This document shows positions 1-8,595 of a DNA stretch of 64,000 nucleotides, one piece after another. Position numbers and translations under genes: made by a program. The notes below the pieces were generated by a model. It made no database searches. It saw nothing but the letters and a program-made list of their open reading frames with translations, and had not been told where the DNA came from. The stretch is from Sagittula marina (GTDB lineage: Bacteria; Pseudomonadota; Alphaproteobacteria; Rhodobacterales; Rhodobacteraceae). How positions within the stretch are numbered: position 1 is the stretch's first letter; each line of letters begins with the position of its first letter. The stretch is taken from contig NZ_JACIEJ010000006.1 of NCBI RefSeq assembly GCF_014196795.1, positions 62,001-126,000 of the forward strand. The letters are read 5' to 3'.

Positions 1-347
1 AGGCCTGGCTCTTCGTCCTTGACGATGGCGGCGAGGATCTTGGCCACGGCGAGCGGCTCGATGTCGGTGTGCACGTCATCTGCGGCCTCGACGAGGATCG
101 CGCGATCAGCGCCCATGGCCAGAGCGGTGCGCAGGGTTTCCTGGCTTTGCTTCACGCCGATGGAGACGGCGATGACCTCGGTGGCCTTGCCGGCTTCTTT
201 CAGGCGGATCGCCTCTTCGACGGCGATTTCGTCGAAGGGGTTCATCGACATTTTCACATTCGCCAGATCGACCCCGGTGCCGTCCGCTTTGACACGGACC
301 TTCACGTTGTAGTCGATCACGCGCTTGACGGGTACGAGTACCTTCAT
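1..347 (-). CDS. etfB: Electron transfer flavoprotein subunit beta, partial
   Basis: This is the first 115 codons of the beta subunit of electron transfer flavoprotein; the 3' part lies outside the window. ETF passes electrons from acyl-CoA and other dehydrogenases to ETF-quinone oxidoreductase. The frame starts at ATG 347-345 and reads [19 protein letters not shown], the usual alphaproteobacterial EtfB start, followed by [16 protein letters not shown] and a GADRAILVE stretch typical of the adenine-nucleotide alpha-hydrolase fold. A purine-rich GGAGAGAC precedes the start. etfA normally follows directly and would lie beyond base 1. The gene is cut only by the window edge; nothing suggests that it is broken. 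Confidence 0.93.
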   Translation of the reverse strand, partial: MKVLVPVKRVIDYNVKVRVKADGTGVDLANVKMSMNPFDEIAVEEAIRLKEAGKATEVIAVSIGVKQSQETLRTALAMGADRAILVEAADDVHTDIEPLAVAKILAAIVKDEEPG

Positions 348-591
348 AAGCGTGTCTCTCCTCAAATGGCGGGATTTTCCCGCAAGATTCATCTGTCAGT
401 GGGTGTAGCGCGCGTGGCCCCTTGGAAACAGGGCAAAAACGTCGCGTTGCGCACGTCCTACGTCACGAAATGGCCTCCCCACTTTGGCAGGCTTGTTACC
501 GTTGGCGCACAATCATTACAATAGCAGCTCTGGAAGTGGCACTTAATTACGTTGCGGCGGATTGGCCGGCTGTTTCACGCGTGACCGGGGA

Positions 592-1716
592 TCAATCGCA
601 GATGGATTGCAGGGCGCGCCACTCTGCATCAGTCAGAATCGGGGTGGTGTCTGATTGCGTTTCGGCAAAGGCCTCTGCCTGCGCGGCGCGGTTTGCGGTG
701 ACGGGGTGGGATGACAGGTATTCCGGCAAATTGACCGGCTCCATCTCTGCCAATGTTCCGAAGAAGTCGGCGAACCCCTCCGCGTCAACCTGCGCATCCG
801 CCAACATGTCGAGGGCAAAGACATCTGCGGCGCCTTCTGCCTCGCGCGTGTAGGAGGCCGACAGCAGGTTTTCCCCGATGAGCGCGATGGCCGCGCCGCC
901 GGTGAAATCACCGATGATCATGGTGAGGATCCCGGCAGAGCCTGCGGCGCGCAGGGTCAAGCGGGTGGCGTCGCGGCTTTCGACGTGGCCCAGTTCGTGG
1001 GCGAGAACGCCGGCCACTTCCTCAGGCGAGTTGGCTTTGTCCAGCAGGCCGCGCAGGATCACAACCTGACCGCCGGGCGCGGCAAAGGCGTTGACCATCG
1101 GGTGGTCGAAGACCTGCAATTCGATCTGATACGCCATGTCCTGCGGATCGGTCAGGCGGGTGAGCAGCTTGTCCAGTGCGGCACTGCCTTTTGGTGACGC
1201 GCAGCCAAGGTCCCCGTCGGCGCCCATCCAGCGCAACTGCCGTTCCATCTGGCGGGTGACGGCCTTGCCAAAGGCGACCTCACGCTCGATGGGGATCAGT
1301 CGGGCCAGCGTGTCGGCCATGGCGGGCAAAATCACCAGCAAAACCAAGGCTGTCGCTGCAATGGCCCCGGCGGCATAGAACAGCAGCTTGCGCAGCGCGC
1401 CGGGGTGGGTTTCGGTTTTGAACAGGTCTGGACGTGTGCTGTTCAGCCAGCGGATCAGATCAGGGTCCAGAATGACCAGACGCGCGACGTCGCGCGGCGC
1501 TTCGTCGTCGGAGGCCGTGTGTCGGGTGACGGTCAGGCGGGTGTCGTCCGCCGTGTCCGACAGCGCACGGATATCCATGAGCCGCCAGTGCAGCGGCTCC
1601 GGCAGGCTGTCGCCCGTGATGATCAGCGCGTGTTTGTCCGGCGTCAGGGCAACAGTCACCCGATGGCGCGCCGCCGTCAGACCGTCGAAAAACTGCGCCT
1701 CTGTGCCGTGTTGCAT
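592..1716 (-). CDS. M48 family zinc metalloprotease, membrane-anchored
   Basis: A 374-aa predicted zinc peptidase of the M48 (HtpX/Oma1/BepA-like) group. The HELGH zinc motif is at residues 240-244, with a downstream REAEGAADVFALD helix around 291-303 that would supply the third zinc ligand. One hydrophobic helix (about 109-134) separates an N-terminal domain of about 100 residues from the protease domain, so the catalytic part probably lies in the periplasm. The ATG shares its A with the TGA stop of the upstream DUF898 gene (TGATG), which indicates translational coupling. In this family such proteins often handle misassembled membrane proteins. The exact substrate and the role of the N-terminal domain are unknown. 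Confidence 0.88.
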   Translation of the reverse strand: MQHGTEAQFFDGLTAARHRVTVALTPDKHALIITGDSLPEPLHWRLMDIRALSDTADDTRLTVTRHTASDDEAPRDVARLVILDPDLIRWLNSTRPDLFKTETHPGALRKLLFYAAGAIAATALVLLVILPAMADTLARLIPIEREVAFGKAVTRQMERQLRWMGADGDLGCASPKGSAALDKLLTRLTDPQDMAYQIELQVFDHPMVNAFAAPGGQVVILRGLLDKANSPEEVAGVLAHELGHVESRDATRLTLRAAGSAGILTMIIGDFTGGAAIALIGENLLSASYTREAEGAADVFALDMLADAQVDAEGFADFFGTLAEMEPVNLPEYLSSHPVTANRAAQAEAFAETQSDTTPILTDAEWRALQSICD

Positions 1717-2984
1717 CAGATCGCCCCGCCGATATCGAGCGCATCTGCGAACCCGTCCGCATCAATCCCGGTCAACGCCTCACGCTGGCTGACGCGATCC
1801 AGACCTGCCGGGTTCAGTACGGTGATCGTCTCGATGTAATGGGCGAGAATCGGCTGGGTGATCAAAACCATGGAGAGCGCCTGCATGACGACAATGCCCA
1901 CGAGGTAGCCGATCCCGGCAACCAACGCGACGCCCACCATGCGGAACACCATCCCCGACTGGCCGCTGGGGTCGTCGGTCATGAAGGCGTCCTCCATGCC
2001 CAACATGAACGGCGTGACCAGCACGGCGACGGCACCAAACACGATTGAGGACAGCAATGCCAGCAGCAGGCCGCCGAGGATGTAGGTCTTGATCACCTGA
2101 CGGGTGCGCGGGCGGGCGTCGAAGCGGATCTCATCCTCCGGCGTGTCCGCGACGACAACCTTGTGGCTCATCAGGTATCCGAAGGACCAGACGCCGTAAT
2201 ACAGCATCCCCACCATCAGCCAGACGTACCCGACAAAGATCAGCAGCCCACCCAGCACGGCGAGCGCGATCGTTTCATTTGCCATGCCGAAGCCGAATGC
2301 CACGCCAGACGCCAACAGGATGCCCAGACCGATGAAGACATGCTTCATCGCCGGGTAAAGCGCGGTCCATTTCCCGTCCTGGCGCAGCGAGGTGGTGCCG
2401 TAAAAGCTGCGGTCGGTCATGAATTTTTCCAGCCGGAAGGTCATGAGCGGCGCGAGCAGCCCCAGCGTGAGGATGCTGAGCAGGCCATAGCCCATGGCGC
2501 GGATGACGTAGCCCCATGCGCCTTTCTTCATGCCGAGGCGGATGCCGCGAAACCGTGTGCGGGCCATCTTGTACCGGCGCGCGCGGTAGATCGCGAACAG
2601 GATGAAGGGCATCACCGCCAGTGCAGAAATGTAGAGGGCGGCCATCTGGCGGACGATCTGTTCATTCGAGGCAGTGTCCGGGTCCACCATCATGTTCAAG
2701 CCAAAGTAGAACAGCACCATCTGCACCAGGCCGAGGTAAATGGCGAGAAACACGATGGCGACGAGAAAGCCGAGAAACTTTTCCAGCCCGGTTCCGGTGT
2801 ATTCAAACGTGTCGCCCCCGGCGTTGACGGAGGACCAGATGTACTTGCGAATGCGCGTTTTTTGCCAAAACCGGTACAGCCCGAGCGTGATGAGCGACAG
2901 CAGGCCGGTTTTTAGCGTCAGGCCGAAAAGGGGGCCCTTGCTGCCGGAATACTCAATCGCCATCTGATTTTGTTCTAATGCCAT
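1716..2984 (-). CDS. DUF898 (YjgN-type) multi-pass membrane protein
   Basis: A 422-aa integral membrane protein of the DUF898/YjgN family. It has a short soluble N-terminus (MALEQNQMAIEYSG), then GLTLKTGLLSLITLGLYRFWQKTRIRKY-type sequence typical of the family, and about eight hydrophobic segments. The frame stays open upstream to 3218, but those residues would run into the insertion sequence and look non-coding, so ATG 2984-2982 is preferred. It overlaps the M48 protease gene by one base, so the two probably act together. The insertion sequence lies 130 bp upstream and may have replaced or displaced the native promoter region. Function is unknown. Confidence 0.85.
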   Translation of the reverse strand: MALEQNQMAIEYSGSKGPLFGLTLKTGLLSLITLGLYRFWQKTRIRKYIWSSVNAGGDTFEYTGTGLEKFLGFLVAIVFLAIYLGLVQMVLFYFGLNMMVDPDTASNEQIVRQMAALYISALAVMPFILFAIYRARRYKMARTRFRGIRLGMKKGAWGYVIRAMGYGLLSILTLGLLAPLMTFRLEKFMTDRSFYGTTSLRQDGKWTALYPAMKHVFIGLGILLASGVAFGFGMANETIALAVLGGLLIFVGYVWLMVGMLYYGVWSFGYLMSHKVVVADTPEDEIRFDARPRTRQVIKTYILGGLLLALLSSIVFGAVAVLVTPFMLGMEDAFMTDDPSGQSGMVFRMVGVALVAGIGYLVGIVVMQALSMVLITQPILAHYIETITVLNPAGLDRVSQREALTGIDADGFADALDIGGAI

Positions 2985-3106
2985 GGGGTTTGCCTTCAAA
3001 TTATTTTCGGCGGACCTAAAATGTATGGTTGTGCGGGTAAAGTCAGGTTTGCATGGCTCGGTAGGCCACGATGTCAGGTATGGCTGAAAAGCCTGACGAG
3101 GGGGTG

Positions 3107-3114
3107 AAAAAAAA
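3107..3114. repeat. Left target-site duplication of the IS (A8)
   Basis: Eight A residues directly abut the left inverted repeat. The same eight A residues abut the right inverted repeat at 5324-5331. An 8-bp direct duplication is the length expected for IS1595-family insertions. Confidence 0.8.
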
Positions 3115-3140
3115 GGGGGTGTCCGCAAACCGTGTTGGCG
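3115..3140 (+). repeat. Left terminal inverted repeat of the IS
   Basis: 26 bp beginning GGGGGTGTCCGCAAAC. It matches the reverse complement of 5298-5323 at 24 positions; the two differences are C/T transitions at repeat positions 17 and 25. Confidence 0.9.
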
Positions 3141-3244
3141 CCCGCTCGACTCCAGCATTCCTTCCGGTAACCGAGTATATTCTTTCGCGCTTGTTAAAAT
3201 AGCCCCACATTCACTCAAACGGAATGATGCAGGAGAAATCTGTC

Positions 3245-4231
3245 ATGGACTGGAAGAAGAGGAGTCTTCGTGAGCTCGCTCGCATGATCTGCGGGGACGA
3301 GGAGGCGGGTCCGTATTTCCCTTACCGTTCCAGCTCCTACCTTACCGAATTTTTCGAGGACTGCGACCTTGAGTATGTCCATGACGGCAGCACACGTTGG
3401 CGCTGGGTGGCGGATCGGCTGGAAGAGGTCATGGCGCTTCCTCAGCAGTCGCCACAACTTCCTCCCGACCCGTTTATTCGCATCATTCAAACACTGCTCG
3501 ACAGCGGCGAAGCGCAGACAGGAGACGACGACCGCGCCTGTGCGCTGTCTGCCGTGAATACGGTGCTGCGGCGAGAAGGTTGGGAAGTTTTCTACGATGA
3601 TGGCGCCATCGCCCAGATGCGGCACATCAAGACGAACACGATCGCCCAACTCGTAAATCCTCATCGTCCCTTGTCGTCAGTCGAGATCGCGCGTGGGAAG
3701 CATCTTTCCGACTATCTGGACCGGTGCTCCGAAGATGAACTGATCGAGGAAGTGCTCTTACCCCTGTTCCGACAGTTGGGTTTCCACCGCATTACTGCGG
3801 CGGGTCACAAAGATAAGGCCTTGGAATACGGCAAGGATGTCTGGATGAAATATACGCTCCCGACACTGCACGTGCTTTACTTTGGCATCCAGGCAAAGAA
3901 GGGAAAGCTGGACTCCGCTGGAGTGGGCAAGTCTGGAAATGCAAACGTCGCAGAGATTCATAACCAGGTCAGTATGATGCTGGGCCACGAAATATTCGAT
4001 CCAGAGCTGAACCGGAGGGTCTTGGTTGACCATGCGTTCATCGTAGCCGGGGGCGAGATCACGAAGCAGGCCAGGAACTGGCTGGGCGGAAAGCTCGACG
4101 CTTCAAAACGATCACAGGTGATGTTCATGGACCGAGGCGATATTCTCAATCTCTTCATCACGACGAACCTTCCACTTCCTGCCGGCGCACTCCCTAAGCA
4201 ACCTGCTGAGGATGATGAGATCCCTTTCTGA
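3245..4231 (+). CDS. IS passenger: putative AbiJ-like / PD-(D/E)xK nuclease with SSB-like tail
   Basis: A 328-aa protein inside the insertion sequence and not needed for transposition. ATG 3245 is chosen because AGGAG lies 9 nt upstream; in-frame ATGs at 3224 and 3227 lack such a site. Residues about 25-65 (LTEFFEDCDLEYVHDGSTR...WV) resemble the AbiJ N-terminal domain 3 of abortive-infection proteins; this is recalled by eye and not verified. Residues about 163-225 look like a restriction-endonuclease-like core: a helix ending LLPLFRQLGFHRI, then EYGKD (D198) and FGIQAKKG (Q216, K218). After a Pro-rich linker the protein ends AEDDEIPF, closely resembling the C-terminal tail of single-stranded-DNA-binding protein. 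I infer a DNA-targeting, possibly anti-phage role. An unrelated function is possible, since every domain call is by eye. Confidence 0.7.
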   Translation: MDWKKRSLRELARMICGDEEAGPYFPYRSSSYLTEFFEDCDLEYVHDGSTRWRWVADRLEEVMALPQQSPQLPPDPFIRIIQTLLDSGEAQTGDDDRACALSAVNTVLRREGWEVFYDDGAIAQMRHIKTNTIAQLVNPHRPLSSVEIARGKHLSDYLDRCSEDELIEEVLLPLFRQLGFHRITAAGHKDKALEYGKDVWMKYTLPTLHVLYFGIQAKKGKLDSAGVGKSGNANVAEIHNQVSMMLGHEIFDPELNRRVLVDHAFIVAGGEITKQARNWLGGKLDASKRSQVMFMDRGDILNLFITTNLPLPAGALPKQPAEDDEIPF

Positions 4232-4246
4232 TACTTGGGCCGTCGC

Positions 4247-5278
4247 TCAGGCTATCCCGAGTATGTCAGCGGGCTTCACCCCTGCAAGCCTGGCCTCCAG
4301 CCATCGTATGTAGCCGCAGAGGTTCTTCGTGGCCGGTCCACAGAAGGGCTTGATGAACCTTTTGTAGCGGGCGTGCAGGGAGTTCACGTTCTGGATGTGA
4401 TAGCAGCCTGAAGCCACGCGCGTGCCTGGCTTGCTGCCGACTACGCAGTGCTCCAAGCCGACCGCTGCCGCCAGGTTCATGTAGCCATTCCCGCCATCCG
4501 AACAGAGCACGGCATCGCCGGGCACCAGCGGCCTCATTGCGCGCTCAAGTGTCACGCCCTTGCGGTTTGGAAGGCGCCTGAAAAGGCGCGCCCCACCTCG
4601 GTCAGCGACCGTAAGAATCGGGACTTGCCATCTGGAGAGCCCTCGCATCATCTTCAGCCCTTTGGTCGTGTAATCTTCCCACCTGGGACGGGGCGGCGCC
4701 GCGACATTCTTTGGATCTGCGAAGTGACGAACCCATTCGCGAGAACCCTTACGCGACTCCCGCTGGTAGGTTTCATCCGCCTCGATGATTCCCGAGAAAC
4801 TCGCCGCCACGCTGCTGTTCGCGATGATCGAAAATACGAGCATCCGCCAGCGCCAGACCGTGTATTTGTTGACGTCGAGCTGCGTGGCGAGCTTGCGCAC
4901 CGACTTCGGTGCGGAGGTGCCCAGCATATCCCGCAGCGCCACCATGAACAGGTCCGGGCGATGAATGCGGCCGATGGCGCTGCCGGTGCGGCCGGAGTAG
5001 GTCTTCTTGCAACCGGAGCATCGGTAGCGTTGGATCTTGGTGCGGGTGCGCCCCCACTTCTGGCGCCGTTCGTCGCCGCAGAACGGACACTTGTGTTCTT
5101 GGTTTGTCCGTGCTTCGATCTCCGAGATTGCTTCCGTCTTTCTCCGGAGATCTCGGATCTTCGTTTGGGCATCCTCGATCTGGGCCGGGTTCAGGCGGTT
5201 GAGGGCGTTGAGAAAACGGCGAAAGTCGTGGTGTAGCAAGGGCATCCTCCGTGGGCAAAGCGGAGAGATATAAGCCAT
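4247..5278 (-). CDS. IS1595-family transposase
   Basis: A 343-aa transposase. A zinc ribbon (CPFCGDE at 64-70 and CSGCKKTYS at 87-95) precedes a helix-turn-helix-like segment (KSVRKLATQLDVNKYTVWRWR). The DDE-type domain shows EADETYQ (D168), LCSDGG (D261) and a third region VNSLHARYKRF followed by GPATKNLCGYIRWLE; the third metal ligand is probably N299, as in the ISPna2-like branch that uses Asn instead of Glu. The start is uncertain: ATG 5278 has no clear ribosome site, ATG 5245 directly abuts GGAGG, and TTG 5239 sits 6 nt behind that GGAGG. The gene runs away from the right inverted repeat and converges on the passenger. It appears intact. Confidence 0.9.
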   Translation of the reverse strand: MAYISPLCPRRMPLLHHDFRRFLNALNRLNPAQIEDAQTKIRDLRRKTEAISEIEARTNQEHKCPFCGDERRQKWGRTRTKIQRYRCSGCKKTYSGRTGSAIGRIHRPDLFMVALRDMLGTSAPKSVRKLATQLDVNKYTVWRWRMLVFSIIANSSVAASFSGIIEADETYQRESRKGSREWVRHFADPKNVAAPPRPRWEDYTTKGLKMMRGLSRWQVPILTVADRGGARLFRRLPNRKGVTLERAMRPLVPGDAVLCSDGGNGYMNLAAAVGLEHCVVGSKPGTRVASGCYHIQNVNSLHARYKRFIKPFCGPATKNLCGYIRWLEARLAGVKPADILGIA

Positions 5279-5297
5279 TTCAAAAGATCACGAAGCA

Positions 5298-5323
5298 CAC
5301 CAACACAGTTTGCGGACACCCCC
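5298..5323 (-). repeat. Right terminal inverted repeat of the IS
   Basis: 26 bp complementary to 3115-3140 with two mismatches. Its outer edge is the run of C at 5319-5323, directly next to the duplicated A8 tract. Confidence 0.9.
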
Positions 5324-5331
5324 AAAAAAAA
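5324..5331. repeat. Right target-site duplication of the IS (A8)
   Basis: Eight A residues identical to 3107-3114. On the minus strand they are also the U-tract of the parC terminator. Confidence 0.8.
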
Positions 5332-5351
5332 TGGGGCGCCGCAGCGCCCCA
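5324..5351 (-). terminator. Intrinsic terminator of parC
   Basis: A perfect 8-bp stem (TGGGGCGC/GCGCCCCA, loop of 4) lies 8 nt after the parC stop and is followed on the minus strand by eight U. The insertion sequence sits immediately after the U-tract. Confidence 0.9.
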
Positions 5352-5359
5352 CCCTTGGA

Positions 5360-7789
5360 TCAGTTGAACTTGTTGTCGCGAGGGAAGCCGCGTGGTGCCA
5401 TGCGCCCGGCGCCAGCACGCTTGGCGGTCCATTCCGCCAGCTCCTCCCCCGTGACAGTGCGGGTCCGCCCTGCGGGGTCTTGCCAGCTCAGCCCTGCCTC
5501 CAGCGTGAAGGTGCGCGCGTCGGACATGCCGCCGTCCTTGTATTTCTGCATACGCACGCCCTTGCCACGGCCCATTTCGGGCAGCTCGTCGAGCATGAAG
5601 ACCAGCAGTTTGCGGTTCTCGCCCACCACGGCCACGGCGTTGCCGGTGACGGGTTTGCAGACCAGCGCGCGGGTCGGGGTTCTGACGTTCAGCACCTGCT
5701 TGCCGGAGCGGGTCTGCGCCACAACGTCGTCTTCGGGCACGATAAAGCCGTCACCCGCAGAGGACGCCACGATCAGGCGTTGGCCGGGGCGGTGGATCAT
5801 GATGTCGAGGATTTCCACATCGTTGGGCAGATCGACCATCAGGCGCAGCGGTTCGCCCATGCCACGACCACCGGGCAGGTTGGCGGCCATCACGGTGTAG
5901 AAACGCCCGTTCGATCCGAAGACCAGCAGCTTGTCCGTCGTTTCCGCATGGAAGATGAAGCGCGGGCCGTCGCCGTCCTTGAACTTCAGCTCGCGGTTCA
6001 GGTCGATGTGACCGGTCATGGCGCGAATCCAGCCCATCTGGGAGCAGACCACGGTGACCGGCTCGCGCTCGATCATGGCCTCCAGCGGGACGTCCTCGGT
6101 TTCGGTCGCCTCGGCAAAGGTGGTCAGGCGCTGGCCGCGATCATAGTCCTTGGTGAACTGCTTCTTGACCTCTTGCAGCTGGTCCTTGACCTGACCCCAC
6201 TGCATGTCCTCGGAGTCCATCAGGTCTTCGAGCCCGGCGCGTTCCTCCATGAGAGCGTTGCGCTCGTTGACCAGTTCCAGCTCCTCGAGGCGGCGCAAGC
6301 TGCGCAGACGCATGTTGAGGATCGCCTCGGCCTGCACGTCGGACAGCCCCTCGGACCGGCCGGAGAAGCGGCGCGGGATGGTGGCAGGACCGTCTTCGTC
6401 CAGCAGGACCCCACGGGCGACAGCGTTGGGATCGTCGTGCAGTTCCAGTGCCTTGACGTCGATTCCCGCCAGTGGAGACTGGTAGTCGCTTTCGTCCGTG
6501 GCGCGGACGATGGTGGCCTGATGCGGCTTTGACCAGTCCTCGTACATCAGCGCGGCCTTGGGGTCGTCATCGTAGCGGATGATATCGATCACGCGGTCGA
6601 GGTTGAGGAAGGCGATGATGAGGCCTTCGAGCACTTCGAGACGATTGTCGATCTTCGCCATGCGGTGCTTGGACCGGCGGATCAGCACGTCGCGGCGGAA
6701 ATCGAGGAAGGCGCGGAGGCACTCCTTCAGCGAGCAGACGCGCGGCGTCACACCGTCGATCAGCACGTTCATGTTGAGCGAAAAGCGCGTTTCCAGATCG
6801 GTGTTGCGGAACAGCGCATTCATCAGCACGTCGGGGTCGACGTTCTTGGACTTCGGTTCCAGCACCATGCGGACGTCTTCGGCGGATTCGTCGCGCACGT
6901 CTGCGAGGATCGGCACCTTCTTGATCTGGATGACCTCGGCGATGCGTTCGACCAGCTTGGACTTTTGCACCTGGTAGGGGATCTCGGTGACGATGGCCTG
7001 CCATTGGCCCCGGCCCAGGTCCTCCACATGCCAGCGGGCGCGCAGACGGATGGATCCGCGACCCGTGCGATAGGCATTGGCAATGTTCTCAGCCGGTTCG
7101 ACGATGACGCCCCCGGTGGGAAAGTCCGGGCCCGGCACGTATTGCATCAGCGTGTCGTCCACGGCGTTGGGCGATTTGATCAGATGCAGGCAGGCGTTTA
7201 TCAGCTCGCCGATGTTGTGCGGCGGGATGTTCGTCGCCATGCCGACCGCGATGCCCGATGACCCATTGGCCAGGAGATTCGGGTAGGAGGCGGGCAGAAC
7301 GGAGGGTTCTTCGAGGCGACCGTCGTAGTTCGGACGAAAATCGACGGCATTTTCGTCCAGCCCGTTCAGCAGCGCTTCGGCCATCACGGTCATGCGTGCT
7401 TCGGTGTATCGGCTCGCCGCCGGGTTATCGCCGTCGATGTTGCCGAAGTTGCCCTGACCGTCCACCAGAGGGTAGCGAATCGTAAAGTCCTGCGACAGGC
7501 GCGCCATGGCGTCGTAGATCGCCGCGTCGCCGTGCGGGTGGAAGTCCCCCATGGTGTCCCCTGAAATCTTTGCAGATTTTAGGAAGCCTCCCGTGGAACT
7601 AAGTCGCAGCCTGCGCATTGCATATAAGATACGACGATGGACAGGCTTCAGCCCATCCCGCGCATCGGGCAACGCACGGTGCATAATGGTCGAAAGCGCG
7701 TACGTTAAGTAGCGCTCTCCGATCGCTCGCCGCAGGGGTTCTGCGGGGTTGCGGATGGGATCGAGGGGATCGAGTTCATCGTCTGACAT
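5360..7789 (-). CDS. parC: DNA topoisomerase IV subunit A
   Basis: An 809-aa ParC. Topoisomerase IV (ParC2ParE2) decatenates daughter chromosomes. The N-terminal breakage-reunion domain contains [21 protein letters not shown], the [17 protein letters not shown] segment and the catalytic tyrosine Y128 in [11 protein letters not shown]. The C-terminal propeller carries the [11 protein letters not shown] motif typical of ParC. The start is set at the ATG encoding MSDDELDP (7789). An upstream in-frame TTG at 7852 has AAGGG too close to be a good start. In the quinolone-determining segment, Ala (A89) occupies the position of Ser80 in E. coli ParC; I believe this is natural in alphaproteobacteria. 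The gene stands alone and ends in a strong terminator. Confidence 0.95.
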   Translation of the reverse strand: MSDDELDPLDPIRNPAEPLRRAIGERYLTYALSTIMHRALPDARDGLKPVHRRILYAMRRLRLSSTGGFLKSAKISGDTMGDFHPHGDAAIYDAMARLSQDFTIRYPLVDGQGNFGNIDGDNPAASRYTEARMTVMAEALLNGLDENAVDFRPNYDGRLEEPSVLPASYPNLLANGSSGIAVGMATNIPPHNIGELINACLHLIKSPNAVDDTLMQYVPGPDFPTGGVIVEPAENIANAYRTGRGSIRLRARWHVEDLGRGQWQAIVTEIPYQVQKSKLVERIAEVIQIKKVPILADVRDESAEDVRMVLEPKSKNVDPDVLMNALFRNTDLETRFSLNMNVLIDGVTPRVCSLKECLRAFLDFRRDVLIRRSKHRMAKIDNRLEVLEGLIIAFLNLDRVIDIIRYDDDPKAALMYEDWSKPHQATIVRATDESDYQSPLAGIDVKALELHDDPNAVARGVLLDEDGPATIPRRFSGRSEGLSDVQAEAILNMRLRSLRRLEELELVNERNALMEERAGLEDLMDSEDMQWGQVKDQLQEVKKQFTKDYDRGQRLTTFAEATETEDVPLEAMIEREPVTVVCSQMGWIRAMTGHIDLNRELKFKDGDGPRFIFHAETTDKLLVFGSNGRFYTVMAANLPGGRGMGEPLRLMVDLPNDVEILDIMIHRPGQRLIVASSAGDGFIVPEDDVVAQTRSGKQVLNVRTPTRALVCKPVTGNAVAVVGENRKLLVFMLDELPEMGRGKGVRMQKYKDGGMSDARTFTLEAGLSWQDPAGRTRTVTGEELAEWTAKRAGAGRMAPRGFPRDNKFN

Positions 7790-7966
7790 GAGCGTCGTGA
7801 TATCGCTGCCTTTCGGGCGCAGCAAGCGACAGTCTGGGAATAAGTCCTGCAATTTCCCTTAGGCGATCTAAGGGGGGCTGATAAACGTAACGCGTTGCTG
7901 TCTTGCAGGCGACGGGGTGTCGGGTTGCGACCGATCGCCTCTTATAAAAGTGGGGGTATTTGGGGA

Positions 7967-8557
7967 ATGGTACGTCTTTTCCTTGTGACATTTGGTCTTT
8001 TGGGTTGGGCTTGGTTCGAGCTGTCGGGGGGCACAAGTTTTGTGCCCGGCGAAAACGGAGTGCAACTTGTTGCCATTCCAGACGTCGAGACGCCTGCCAG
8101 CGTTCAAGTGGCCGCGGCACCCGCCGAGACGCCAGAAATTGTCGCCCGTGACACCCCTGCTGATCTGAATGCCGTTGTCATGCCCGCTGTTGCTGCGCGG
8201 CCTGCGCAGGTCAAGACGGTATATGCTCCCTCAGCTGGCGATGCCGTCATCACCCCCGCGTCGATGACCGCAGCGATGCCATCGGATGAGTCCGACTTTG
8301 GGATCGACGTGAGCCGCCCCGCCGAGATCGAAGCCACTGTGGCCACTGCCGCGGTCGTGGATTACCGCGAGGTCACGGCGAGCCGTGTGAACCTGCGCGG
8401 TGGTCCGTCGACCAATTACAACGTCTTGACGCAGCTTTTGCGCGGTGAAGAGGTCGAAGTGATCGACGACACCGGCGCTGGGTGGGTCAAGCTGCGTGCG
8501 CTTGATGGCAACGACATCGGCTGGATGGCCGACAGTTTCCTCACCGCGTCCAACTGA
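7967..8557 (+). CDS. SH3-domain protein with N-terminal membrane anchor
   Basis: A 196-aa protein with an N-terminal hydrophobic segment (MVRLFLVTFGLLGWAWF) that is a signal anchor or signal peptide, then a low-complexity Ala/Pro-rich linker. A bacterial SH3 domain sits at the C-terminus (VNLRGGPSTNYNVLTQLLRGEEVEVIDDTGAGWVKLRA...GWMADSFL). Such SH3b domains usually bind cell-wall or periplasmic targets. ATG 7967 is preferred because GGGGA precedes it; the frame is open upstream but looks non-coding. It is divergent from parC, with about 180 bp between them. The specific partner is unknown. Confidence 0.85.
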   Translation: MVRLFLVTFGLLGWAWFELSGGTSFVPGENGVQLVAIPDVETPASVQVAAAPAETPEIVARDTPADLNAVVMPAVAARPAQVKTVYAPSAGDAVITPASMTAAMPSDESDFGIDVSRPAEIEATVATAAVVDYREVTASRVNLRGGPSTNYNVLTQLLRGEEVEVIDDTGAGWVKLRALDGNDIGWMADSFLTASN

Positions 8558-8595
8558 GTATTGACGCGCGGCGGCGAAACCCGTCTGTACCGCGC

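Larger units (their letters stand above)
3115..5323 (-). mobile_element. Complete IS1595-family insertion sequence with passenger gene
   Basis: A 2209-bp element bounded by 26-bp inverted repeats (24 of 26 positions match) that start GGGGGTGTCCGCAAAC, and flanked by an 8-bp A-tract duplication. It carries a zinc-ribbon DDE-type transposase on the minus strand and a convergent passenger gene on the plus strand; their stops are 15 bp apart. The transposase sequence, the 8-bp duplication and the presence of a passenger all fit the IS1595 family. Insertion was into the U-tract of the intrinsic terminator of parC, and duplication of the A-tract leaves that terminator intact. Ends, duplication and both genes look undamaged, so the insertion is probably recent. 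Confidence 0.9.
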
